From IMG/VR virus record IMGVR_UViG_3300023109_000113, positions 1-26,767 of that record: DNA of 26,767 nt, one strand, 5' to 3'. Below, piece after piece: positions 15,301 through 23,900 of this stretch (position 1 is its first letter; each line of letters begins with the position of its first letter). The notes under the pieces are model-generated. The model saw only the letters and a program-made list of their open reading frames with translations. It did no database searches and was not told the DNA's origin. The DNA is from a virus. The position numbers were made by a program, and so were the translations under genes.

Positions 15301-18300
15301 ACGCAAGGGTAATTATCAGTATAAGGATTTTGAAAGGTCAGTTAAAAAATTAAATGATAGATATAATGTTTCTAGTAATGCTCAATCAACAGTAAATAAA
15401 GAACTACGTAAAGAAATTGGATTGATTCAAAGAAATAATTTAAGCAGGCAGCAAATGTCTACGCAATTCCAAAAGAGCTCCTTAGGTAGAGGTACTGCAA
15501 AAATGGGTAAAATGTTTAGTGGTAATTTTGGAATGATGGCTATGATGGGCGCTCCAATGGCCGCAGGGCTTTTGCAAGGAAGTGGTGCTGGGCAAACAGG
15601 TGCAGGAAGCGCTATGTATTCAGCAGGGGGAGCTTTACAAGGTGCCGCAACTGGAGGCATGATGGCGAGCATGTTAGCTCCAATGTTTGGACCTGCTGCG
15701 CCATTGGTGATTGGTATCGGAGCTTTAGGGGGAGCAATACATGGTATGGCATCTGCAAGCGAGGAGAACACCAAAGCTTTAGAAGAAAACGCCAAAAATA
15801 TGGGTGGGCAGATAGCACAATCTGTTATGTCTAATACAGCACTCACTCAAGCACTTTCGTCCTTAAACCCCGCAGAAACAAAAAGACTTGCGGGATTGAC
15901 TCGAGCAGGCGGAGAAATAAATAAGGCGTATAAAGAAAGAGAAAGATCAATTATTAAAAAATATCAAACGCCTCAAGATATTTTAAATCCAGCAAGTCAA
16001 GTAGGCTCAATGCTTTCATCGTCACCATTAGGCGCTGCGTTATCTGGCTTTATAAACACAAGTTCAAGCGCTGTTACCGGAGAGAAGAAATCAGAAATTG
16101 GGAAGGCTAGAGGAGAAATGGAAAAACAAGCTGCAATCGAAAGAAAAAAAGCATTAATAACGGCATTTAAGTCTATGCCTGCAGGTGAGGAATTCATGGC
16201 CAAAAGTTTAAATATGGTTGATGGTAAGTACGATCTAAAGGAGCGATCTTTTGATAGAGAGGGATACTCAAAGGAACTTGAAAAGTTAGACCCTAAAGAC
16301 AAAGCCGCGCAAGAAGCTCTTAAGCAAGTTTTTGAAGATCAGGTTGTTCAAGCAGAAAGAGCTTCGGTTAATTTAAGTAAAGAGAATAAAGCAATCATAT
16401 TGAGGCTTAACTTGCAAAAAGCAATTATGCTTGCACAAATGCAAGCTAAAGAGGCTCAAATTGATATCAAGGAAAAATATTTTAAGCAATCTAATATGAT
16501 CGAAGCTCAAACTAAAATTTTGGGCGGCCTCATGAGCGAGGAACAGAAAGCTAGATTAAATTATAATAAAAGCCTAATCAAAAACACTGAGACTAGAGAA
16601 TCTGGAGAACAAGCGGCAGAAGATGCCATGCGTTTAGGTATACTTCAGGATATAAAAGGAGCTCAGGGCGGGGGATTGGAACAAGCCTTAAAAAAGGCAT
16701 TATTTAAAGAAACAGATGAAGGTAAATTGAAGGATATAACATTTGAAAATTTGACTAAAGAATTAGATGCAAAAGGCGCAAAAGAATTACTTGCTATACT
16801 AACTGAAATAGGAGAAAAAGATGACAAAGCAAACAAAATTCACGAACAAAGAACTGCAGAATTTAATAATCAAATCTCTATATTAGATAAACAAAAAACA
16901 TTAAATGATAACATTGCTACGGCAGATTATAAAATAAATGATGCTATTGGTCAAAGAAAAGATTTAATGAAAGACGTTAATCGTGAAATGCAAGAATATA
17001 TTCGCGGATTAGATTATGCTGCTCAAAAAAGAGCTATAGAATCAGAAATACAATCTGCTAGATTTAGTGCCGGACCAGTGCGATCTCAGGAGGAAGTATT
17101 TCAGGACATGCAAAGAAAGGTTGGCGAGCGTCAAGAAAGTATTCGAGAGGAATATACAAAAAGCGCGGTTACAGATATGAAAAAATTTGCTGACGAACTT
17201 GGATTAACTGAACAACAAAGATTAGAGGTAGCTGATGATCCAAATAAATTAAAGGGCGCAGCTGTTTCTTTTTATGATAAAGAACAATCTAATTTTAATG
17301 CAAAATATGGTCAAAAAATGAAGATGCTGGAAGAAGAATCGGTCCCGTTGATTGAAAAAATAGGTAAGGGTGAAAAGATAACAGATTCAGAAATGAGGAA
17401 TTTAGAGGAATATAATAAGCTTATAGACCTGCAAAATAACCTTAATAGCGTTAAGGAAGAAACTTTAAAAAAATCCGGCGAAATATCTGGAAAGCTTCAA
17501 GATCAATTAAATATAACAAAACAAAAAATAAATAAAGAAGCAGAACTCCAGGCAATTAAAGAAAAAGAGTATCTGAGAAAAACTGGACCAGGAGCTTTTG
17601 GTGAGGGCATGGCAGACGCATCTCAAGATATGCGTAATGAAATTGAGATGATGGATTATGAACTTGGAAGAAATATTCCAAGAAACTTTGCGAATGGTAT
17701 GGCTACAGCTTTAACTGAGGCTATAAATGGCGCAAAAGATTTAGATGATGCATTAAGAGATGCCGCGATAAATTTCTTGGGCGCGATACAGCAAGCCATG
17801 ATGCAAAAAATGGCAATGCAAGCAGTAACTGCAATGGGATTTTCTCAAGGAGGAAATGTTAGGAAGTATTCTAACGGAGGTAATGTTCCTGCCATGGTCA
17901 CGAATGGAGAATATGTAATGGGTCGCGATGCAGTTAAAAAATATGGTGGCGGATTTATGCATCGCATGAATGCTGGTGGGGAAATTCCTGGATATAGTAA
18001 CGGTGGAGATATTTCCGATAGAAAATATAGGCGTAGTCAAATGTCTGGATACTTTTACAGTGGTCAATCTGGGAGCATAGGATTAAAAGAAGATGAACAA
18101 ACTGTTAGAGGTCTCATCGCTGAAAGAGAAAGAAAAAGGCAGGAAGAAGAAGCTAGAAGGCGCGCCAAGAAAGCTAAAAAACGTCAATTATGGGGTATGC
18201 TTGGTTCAACTGTAGCGATGGGTTTTGTTGGATCTCTATTTAATGGAAACATAAACGCTGGAGGCGGGTTAACCAGCTCTGCTAAATCTGCAGGATACGG

Positions 18301-18928
18301 AGCTAATACCCCTGCAGGAGTAAGTATGGCAACTGATGCAAGCGGTCAAGCATTTAGTCTGCTTCCTGGGGCCGATGCCTCTGGGTATAGTAATGTCGCA
18401 CCTACAAGAAGTTGGAATCCAAGTTCTTGGTTTGCTGATTCGTATGGAACTGCGACGCAAGATCCAGCTTTATCTTATTATTTTAACAACAATCCTCAGT
18501 CATTAGGCGGCAAGATTAATAAGTACGCAACTGGCGGCCACATATCGGGCAAGTCCGGAATCGACCAAATCCCAGCCATGTTGAGCGAGGGGGAATATGT
18601 AATAAAAGCTAGCAGTGCTCGACAAATTGGTAAGCCCACGCTTGACCGAATAAATGCTGGAAAATTTTATGAAGGTGGACAGGTTTCCAAGATGGAGGAG
18701 AGTTCTGAGAGCGGCATGTCTCGAGGTAATACAAATAATATAAATATCTCCATAAATGTAAAAAAGGGTCAATCTCAAAACGAACAAACTACAACCGATA
18801 ATAATTCTGATCCCGCAGCCAAAGACAAGGACGATCAAGATAACTCATTGCTTGCAGAAAAAATTAAGCAGCAAGTTGTTGCGGTGATTGTTGAAGAGCA
18901 AAGACCTGGTGGACTGCTAGATGATTAA
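12302..18928 (+). CDS. Tail tape measure protein with embedded cassettes
   Basis: 2208 residues; sets tail length and is expelled through the tube at infection. Residues about 55-400 match the TP901-type tape measure core: 'ARIIAFGASMAIINGV', 'VEKALADINVVMG', 'ATEYARQGLKVEETLKR', 'GGKVIGNSFKTIFTRIGR', 'NTFDRLSEAQKAQIAQTVGG'. Hydrophobic segments lie at about 422-445 and 1074-1148 (glycine/alanine/methionine-rich). Residues 544-965 hold four G-[YHF]-[IV]-P-N-[FY]-A motifs that separate three cassettes, the second resembling a PD-(D/E)XK nuclease. Residues about 1150-1800 are charged coiled coil. The C-terminus has two copies of a known tape measure motif, 'VPAMVTNGEYV' (about 1862-1872) and 'IPAMLSEGEYV' (about 2090-2100), each followed by a conserved 'N.G' turn, then a disordered acidic tail. 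It follows the chaperone-like pair and ends two bases before the next gene. By the usual 0.15 nm per residue the tail would be roughly 330 nm. Confidence 0.95.
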   Translation: MAINLDVHGNTQPLEASVQAAVNRIRKTPIKITVDDKGATQPLGNMKRGADEFSKSMEAANARIIAFGASMAIINGVSDAFKGMVRNVVEVEKALADINVVMGLSAANLDKFSDSLFQVAKETAASFDVAAAAATEYARQGLKVEETLKRTKDALILTRLTGMDSAEAVKSLTAAMNTYGHQIKDTTQLVSKFAAVDVKFAVSAEDFADAIARTGAAAKGAGVDIDELIGLVTAAQQQTARGGKVIGNSFKTIFTRIGRTDTLNQLENLGIAVRDVEGNTLGAKRILTDLANTFDRLSEAQKAQIAQTVGGVFQINILKAVLGDAAKQNGILANATQISASATDEAIDKNEQLRNTMAAMATETGLAIKEVSAQLGEIAIAPGIEKILNIVKSGAEGLSSALGDGEGTGNQFATGFLKGLGNIITGPGLVMLVAVIGKLFLKAGQYARESLTSLIGVSSEAQKQKAIQSSLVNLFSQNAALSKEMLRTDISRTEKERIILGLLKAQVVEANMLNNISKQAATTLYKQGYGASLTPRGKGRAAQGYIPNFAHPERVEAAKGGYAAGSIRSMNMPGEGSVIYNSAEKVKNFKGMSQPAIMPPQSSKAGKNYQQAFGNIHGFDPYAAGGYIPNYARKDTFDAFRKTKSFRMLAASPGGAMLPDSTKKLNQAQQARADEAYKSLMSYVDKSNANLTPKALIGAYRGSVVKEDPKKSLAAMLVPPEGYKKPFANHKDLTWPVYGLRPDAQTDPSLSEMVKKDFKKTGSEYGNKIASVLNKGRQEISGGTIWSRMEKTAGAMGAWQAAVGALFETAVATALDYKTKKGGNEQGDFDVRAGNKAILSRAFDGFPVDMLLADFKNDSESYGNKESFYKKVMKEKKFEKMQNKNKLISTRKAYGHIPNFADPLSDAIGREKAAGVPVSQIRVGSHSALMGKGNPLGLGVTNTHDEPNGLRDVFGSANGFVPNYAVPTLSAGDMGLRIDKTQQQLADQYNKELKIRIDRLRKGNYQYKDFERSVKKLNDRYNVSSNAQSTVNKELRKEIGLIQRNNLSRQQMSTQFQKSSLGRGTAKMGKMFSGNFGMMAMMGAPMAAGLLQGSGAGQTGAGSAMYSAGGALQGAATGGMMASMLAPMFGPAAPLVIGIGALGGAIHGMASASEENTKALEENAKNMGGQIAQSVMSNTALTQALSSLNPAETKRLAGLTRAGGEINKAYKERERSIIKKYQTPQDILNPASQVGSMLSSSPLGAALSGFINTSSSAVTGEKKSEIGKARGEMEKQAAIERKKALITAFKSMPAGEEFMAKSLNMVDGKYDLKERSFDREGYSKELEKLDPKDKAAQEALKQVFEDQVVQAERASVNLSKENKAIILRLNLQKAIMLAQMQAKEAQIDIKEKYFKQSNMIEAQTKILGGLMSEEQKARLNYNKSLIKNTETRESGEQAAEDAMRLGILQDIKGAQGGGLEQALKKALFKETDEGKLKDITFENLTKELDAKGAKELLAILTEIGEKDDKANKIHEQRTAEFNNQISILDKQKTLNDNIATADYKINDAIGQRKDLMKDVNREMQEYIRGLDYAAQKRAIESEIQSARFSAGPVRSQEEVFQDMQRKVGERQESIREEYTKSAVTDMKKFADELGLTEQQRLEVADDPNKLKGAAVSFYDKEQSNFNAKYGQKMKMLEEESVPLIEKIGKGEKITDSEMRNLEEYNKLIDLQNNLNSVKEETLKKSGEISGKLQDQLNITKQKINKEAELQAIKEKEYLRKTGPGAFGEGMADASQDMRNEIEMMDYELGRNIPRNFANGMATALTEAINGAKDLDDALRDAAINFLGAIQQAMMQKMAMQAVTAMGFSQGGNVRKYSNGGNVPAMVTNGEYVMGRDAVKKYGGGFMHRMNAGGEIPGYSNGGDISDRKYRRSQMSGYFYSGQSGSIGLKEDEQTVRGLIAERERKRQEEEARRRAKKAKKRQLWGMLGSTVAMGFVGSLFNGNINAGGGLTSSAKSAGYGANTPAGVSMATDASGQAFSLLPGADASGYSNVAPTRSWNPSSWFADSYGTATQDPALSYYFNNNPQSLGGKINKYATGGHISGKSGIDQIPAMLSEGEYVIKASSARQIGKPTLDRINAGKFYEGGQVSKMEESSESGMSRGNTNNINISINVKKGQSQNEQTTTDNNSDPAAKDKDDQDNSLLAEKIKQQVVAVIVEEQRPGGLLDD
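13931..15196 (+). other. Cassette region of the tape measure protein bounded by GYIPNFA-type motifs
   Basis: Motif copies lie at residues 544-550 (GYIPNFA), 626-632 (GYIPNYA), 895-901 (GHIPNFA) and 959-965 (GFVPNYA). They bound segments of 75, 262 and 57 residues. The first segment contains 'MPGEGSVIYNSAEKV', the third contains 'REKAAGVPVSQIRVGS' and 'TNTHDEPNGL'. I recall both as mobile-looking modules in tape measure proteins of other large or marine phages. The four motifs are each followed by unrelated sequence, so they look like borders between exchangeable units. Confidence 0.75.
14684..14881 (+). other. Putative PD-(D/E)XK nuclease-like domain inside the tape measure protein
   Basis: Within residues about 795-860, the order of charged residues fits the nuclease core: a helix 'WQAAVGALFETAVATAL' with E808, then 'QGDFDV' with D828 and D830, then about 24 residues later 'LLADFK' with D854 and K856 as the D-x-K pair. 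Strands and helices are spaced roughly as in this superfamily. The match is short and by eye; a structural domain without activity is possible. Confidence 0.42.
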
Positions 18929-18930
18929 TC

Positions 18931-20058
18931 ATGAGTTATTCAAACTATGAGCAAAAAATTGTACTCAATGGATTTATTTTATCTGGAGTGCAAAATGTTG
19001 ATGGAAATTACGGAATTAATGAAAACCCACTTAGGGTTGCTGGTGTTGGATTTGTTGACGCCTTAATTGAAGCTCCACTAGAGGGCAACTTTACAATATC
19101 AAGAGATATGGTGAGTCGAGATCCTCTAATAGAAACAAATTCTCTTGGTAGGTATACATATGACGAAGATTATGTAAGCGGAGTGATATTATATGATAAT
19201 GATAACAAAGGTTTTGGTTTCACAAAGGGAAGAGTCTCTAGGTATTCTGTTTCGTGTTCTGCCGGAGAAGTACCAACAATTAATACTGATATTAGAGTTT
19301 TTGGTGAATTGGGTCAATATGTTTTATCTGAAAAAACAATTTTAATTAATACTTCATTTGCTAATTATCCTTTTAATGGTGATTATGTATATTTTACTGA
19401 CTTGAATGGTAATGTATTAGATCAAGGTCAAAATTTAAAAACAGAATGGGACGCGGGAACTTTGACGATAGATGATGATCAATATGCAACTCTATCTGAG
19501 ACTTCAAGATTAGTTGAAAATGGAGATGTATTAGGTTTAGGTAAAAATGCATTTGAAATAGATTCTTCTTATCAAAATGTAATTGTTAACGATCATCCTC
19601 CGATTCAATTTCCTGATCAATCTAGTATATCAATTGATGTTGATGATTTTAATTTAGATGCTATTAGTGATTTTAGTTATAGCAGGGCGATTAATATGAC
19701 TCCTATATATGCAATTCCAAAAGGAACAGAAAGCGATTGGAATAATGGAAGTTTGGCCACTCATAAAAATTTAGAACCAATTCAAGTCGATACTCAATAT
19801 CCAATTGAAACAGACATTAATTTTACGATGATTGTCGATGAGTATGAAATAAGACAAATAAAGGATCGTATACAATCTGCACCAAAAAGTAATGTTGTTA
19901 TTAATATTAGGGACGCGAAAACAGATAATTTTATAAATGCATTTACCGGGCATAATGTGAGATTGATTTCAGAATCGATTAACGCTTCCATTGAAGGAGA
20001 GATGTCTATATCTTTAACTTATAAAGGTTACGACACATACCATAATCCTGTTACATGA
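18931..20058 (+). CDS. Tail-tube-like / distal tail protein, third paralogue of the tube family
   Basis: 375 residues, mostly beta. Aligned landmarks with the two tube-like proteins at 5561-8113: 'LSGVQNVDGNYGINENPL' (about 17-34) against 'LRRVQSANYSF'; 'GRVSRYSVSCSAGEVPTINT' (about 97-116) against the 'GNGFVSNYSIEAAVGGMPTA' strand pair; 'FSYSRAINMTPIYAI' (about 248-262) against 'FSVDVPLSRSVLNRL'; 'DINFTMIVDEYEIRQIKDRI' (about 291-310) against 'SVNAILADLKQGNI'; and a C-terminal 'ISESINASIEGEMSISLTY' (about 348-366) against 'GESFSSSIGDNKSVDLTF'. Its position just after the tape measure gene is where distal tail (Dit-like) ring proteins lie, and these share the tube fold. It starts two bases after the tape measure stop and overlaps the next gene by four bases (ATGA). 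Confidence 0.6.
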   Translation: MSYSNYEQKIVLNGFILSGVQNVDGNYGINENPLRVAGVGFVDALIEAPLEGNFTISRDMVSRDPLIETNSLGRYTYDEDYVSGVILYDNDNKGFGFTKGRVSRYSVSCSAGEVPTINTDIRVFGELGQYVLSEKTILINTSFANYPFNGDYVYFTDLNGNVLDQGQNLKTEWDAGTLTIDDDQYATLSETSRLVENGDVLGLGKNAFEIDSSYQNVIVNDHPPIQFPDQSSISIDVDDFNLDAISDFSYSRAINMTPIYAIPKGTESDWNNGSLATHKNLEPIQVDTQYPIETDINFTMIVDEYEIRQIKDRIQSAPKSNVVINIRDAKTDNFINAFTGHNVRLISESINASIEGEMSISLTYKGYDTYHNPVT

Positions 20059-20966
20059 GTACTCCATTTCTAAGGTTTGAAGACGGAAAGGTTACTATTG
20101 GGTCAAAGGACTTATTGGTAAGAAGCGCTAATTTATCTATATCTCCAGATTTGCAGGTTGAAAGAGTATACGGCAAATTAAATAAGGATCTTCTGGGCGC
20201 AAGTACAGATTTTGTAAAATTTGCCCCAACAGGAGGAGTTAGAGGTCAATTGGAAATTAGTTTTTTAATTAATTCAGATACGTTTTCAGAGGGAAATACA
20301 AATAATATATCTAGATTGTTTGAAATTGCAGAAGGAATGAGCGAGCGACCAATTCATACTAATGTCGTGGGTAGGTATGCTTTTAATCATATGTATTTAA
20401 GATCTTTTGGTTTTACTATGTCTCCTTTTCAATTAATTAATGCTACTGCAAAATATGATATATATGGATCTATTGAAAAAACTGTTGATAAAAGATTTGT
20501 ATATACCGAAAAAAACTTCGCTCATGGATTAAAGTCTTTTGGGGAAATGAAAGCTAGTGCAGTTTCAGCAGATACTATGGCTGGAAGATTTGAAATAACT
20601 AATTTGTCATATAGTATAATGGTGGATAGAAAAATTCATAGTCATATAAGAGATAATGAGCATACCTCTATTAATACAAAAGCAACAGGCGCGCTACCTT
20701 ATCGAGTTTCTGTTGAGAGTATAGAGGCAGAGATGGCTATCGAAGCAAACGAAATGGTTGATTCATTGAATTCTTATGGAGATTATCAGTATTCAAATGC
20801 AGCAAAGGGTTTGAATGATTCTAGTATTAATGCTTATTTATATTCTTTAGAAGGCGATCAAATAGCAAAATTTTCTTGCGAAGGAAAAATACAATCCCAG
20901 TCAATGTCTGTATCTGAGGGTAGTCATGCAAAATCAAATATAATAGTTAGACAAATAATAAAATGA
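20055..20966 (+). CDS. Tail-tube-like / distal tail protein, fourth and most diverged paralogue
   Basis: 303 residues. The N-terminal 'LLVRSANLSISPDLQVERVYG' type strand (about 20-40) corresponds to the 'RVQ..NY.F' strand of its relatives, 'FEITNLSYSIMVDRKIHSHI' (about 174-193) to the 'IQSFSVDVPLSR' strand, and the end 'GKIQSQSMSVSEGSHAKSNI' (about 277-296) to 'GESFSSSIGDNKSVDL'. Similarity is weak elsewhere, so membership rests on order of strands and these three points. It overlaps its neighbours at both ends by ATGA, which suggests coupled translation of the three tail-tip genes. A role as a ring between tube and tip protein is inferred from place and fold pattern. Confidence 0.5.
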   Translation: MSTPFLRFEDGKVTIGSKDLLVRSANLSISPDLQVERVYGKLNKDLLGASTDFVKFAPTGGVRGQLEISFLINSDTFSEGNTNNISRLFEIAEGMSERPIHTNVVGRYAFNHMYLRSFGFTMSPFQLINATAKYDIYGSIEKTVDKRFVYTEKNFAHGLKSFGEMKASAVSADTMAGRFEITNLSYSIMVDRKIHSHIRDNEHTSINTKATGALPYRVSVESIEAEMAIEANEMVDSLNSYGDYQYSNAAKGLNDSSINAYLYSLEGDQIAKFSCEGKIQSQSMSVSEGSHAKSNIIVRQIIK

Positions 20967-23900
20967 ATTTAGGTCCAGAATATATTACTAATTTAACTAA
21001 TTATAGTGGTCTTTTTCAGACTGGAGTTAGTTATGAGAAATTTGATATAGTATATAATACTGGAGATGCGCGATTCTATTACGCTAGGGATGATATGACT
21101 TATGGAGGAGGTGCAGTCATGGAGGGTTCAAATAGATTTTTTCTAGAACCTGACGGCCCACAGGAAAATGGAATGCCTACGCATTATATTTTTGATGAAC
21201 TTAATGAATTAACAACTATAAATAATCAAGTAGAGGTTGGTCAAGTAATTCATTTAACTGGATCTTTATTTGGGTCAGATGGTTATTATAAAGTTTTAGA
21301 TTATGAAAGAGATTTAAGTTCCCCAGAAGAGGATACATCCAATGGAACTATAGAAGGAGCCCTAGATTTAACAATTTTGTCTGATAATTGGTATCAATCT
21401 TCTTGGTTTATGTTAGCTGATAAGGGTACAGATCAAGAGCTTGATGCTACAATACATTTTTCACCCAAAGGTTCGCCCGGATGGTACTATAATACATTTC
21501 TAGGATGGTTGTATGTGTCACTAACAGATGCGCCGGGAAATCAAGTATGGTTCTGGATTAATAATCCTGGCCGAGGACAAGGTGATACTGCTAGCGAAGG
21601 TTATTGGATGTGGTCTTCATCTGAAGTGATGGGCTCCAATAATATTAATAAAGATTCCTTTGTGTTTTTGGAAAGTGGATTTGGTAATGATTTCGGGCCT
21701 ATTGGTAATTGGTTGCATTGGCGGAAATCTCACTTGCCTGAATATGCTGCGATTTTTTATAATTACGGTTCGGCAAAATGGTATGGAATGGCAAGAGCTA
21801 ATTCTAAAATTGATGTTTTAGATAGGGCAGATATACCTCCAGCCGTACCTTCTGATGCCCCTAGTAATAGATTGAAAGACGGCATATCTGCAAGAATACA
21901 AGTTCAGGGTATAGACGAGGATACTATCATAAATCAATACGAAGAGCCTTCTAGTAATTTTATCAGTATTAAATCTATAGTTCAAGACTTATCTTCGGAA
22001 CAATCTTCTTGGTCAAAAGACTTGTTTTTCTTTGATGCGGATTATGGATCGACTGTGAATTTTAAGGCTAATAATTATAAATATGAATATGGTAATGGAT
22101 ATTATACTCTGCAGCCTAAAAGCATTAACGCTCTATCTTTTGAAGCTAATCTTCAATTTAAGAACAGAACAAATAGAGAAGCTAATGCAATTATTCACTT
22201 TCTTGAAAATCATCAGGGGCAGCACGAAAAAGATAAGCCATCTGCAACTTTAAAGTATAGTCAGGGAATATCTGGATTTAGGTGGGATGGTAATGCGACT
22301 TTTCATCCTTATGATTCCCCAGATGTGCAGACTAAAAATTTTTACTGTCAGCAATTCTCTCATTCTTTAAATTTTGAAAATAGTAATAATTTAAATGTTA
22401 AGTTGGTAAATTATGATACTTCTATTTTAAGAAAATCTGACGGATTATTTGTTAGGAGGCCTGAAGATTATTCAACATCTGGTGAATATGGATTGAATGA
22501 TGTGGTTTTTGATACTGGAAATCATCAGTATTATTACTGTCATAGTGGAGATGGATTCGACACTTTATCTGGTTTGGATCCAGTTCTAATGTCTGACGAA
22601 TGGAGTAGGGAGTCTGGTAATTTTCAAGATATAAATACTGGGTTTTGGACTAGAGAGTTTTTTTGGCAACCATCTATTGGATTAAACGTCGCTCAGAATC
22701 CAAGAATGAACAATTTAACTTTTGGTGGCGCATACAATCAAATATATAAAGACGGAATAAATGAAAGCCTGCTAAATTTAGATTTATCTTTCAACAATAG
22801 AAGTGATGAAGAAGCTTATTCTATAATACATTTTCTCGAACAACATTATGGATCTACCCCGTTTCAATTCTCTCCTCCCGCCCCATATGAAGCAAAGAAA
22901 AACTTTGTATGTCAAGAATGGAGTCATACATATAATTTTAAAGACAACCACTCAATTTCTGCTAAATTTGAAGAGTTTCCTATAAATTTAAGCAGTCAAA
23001 GGCTTTTAAATAACTCCACACCTTCTCCTAAAACTCCCGCCGAGATAATTATGAGTTCAATATTTATTATTGGAGATGAGGATGATAATTTTTTGTGGAA
23101 CGAAACGCAAAGAAGAAGGGTTACTATTGAAAATATCGGCGGCTCAGATGCTACAATAGATTCCTTATTTTTCGGCAGTGGGTCTGAGAATTTTTCAATC
23201 ATCGGAAAGAAGACTTTTGGGGAAACTTATATTGAGGGATCATTCGATGGAAGCGAAAATATTGACGCTACTAATATTGCGGCGATATATTTAGATATCG
23301 TGGGGTCTGCGATAACTTCTGAGATTAGTGATTATTACTTATCAAAAAGAAATTGGACTACGAGAGACTTAGCGGAAGCTATTTTAAATAGAGCAGATTT
23401 TCTAAGCTTAGCTCCTGATGCAAGAATTGTTAATATTTTATATTTAGATTTACTGAATAGGGTAGTTGGGGGCGGGGAAGATATCTCCGCATGGCTTGCG
23501 CTTGATAGCGTGAGCGAAGTTATTAGTGGTATCGTGGGTAGTGAGGAGTATATTAATTTAAAGAAAAATGATATTAAAGTAATCTCGAAAAAAATAAATC
23601 TAAATTCTATGAAGGTAATTATTCCGGATCATAAAATGAGGAATTTGAATTTGAATGGGATAGAGGTCACTATGTCTAAATATAATGGAAGTACGCAAGA
23701 ATTTAAAAGGACCGATAACGGAGTTGAGTATATTCAATATAATAATGGAAGCGTATTTGAGAAAAACAAGGGAAAAGCAATTCAAACAGATTATTTTGTA
23801 AATGATAAAATATTTAAAATGTTTGGAAGCAATGTTTTAGAGGCTAATGCTAGTGGTTTTATAGATATAAAATTTGAAAATGAAAATAAAAATTTAAACA

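Noticed and set aside
15427-15846. Minus-strand frame of 139 codons in the tape measure gene
   Set aside because: Shadow of the glycine/alanine-rich hydrophobic stretch of the tape measure; no ribosome binding site or recognisable protein.
12302-18928. Lysozyme or peptidase wall-hydrolase domain in the tape measure
   Set aside because: I looked for HExxH, NlpC/P60-like and lysozyme-like motifs and saw none; the only enzyme-like segment is the nuclease-like cassette.
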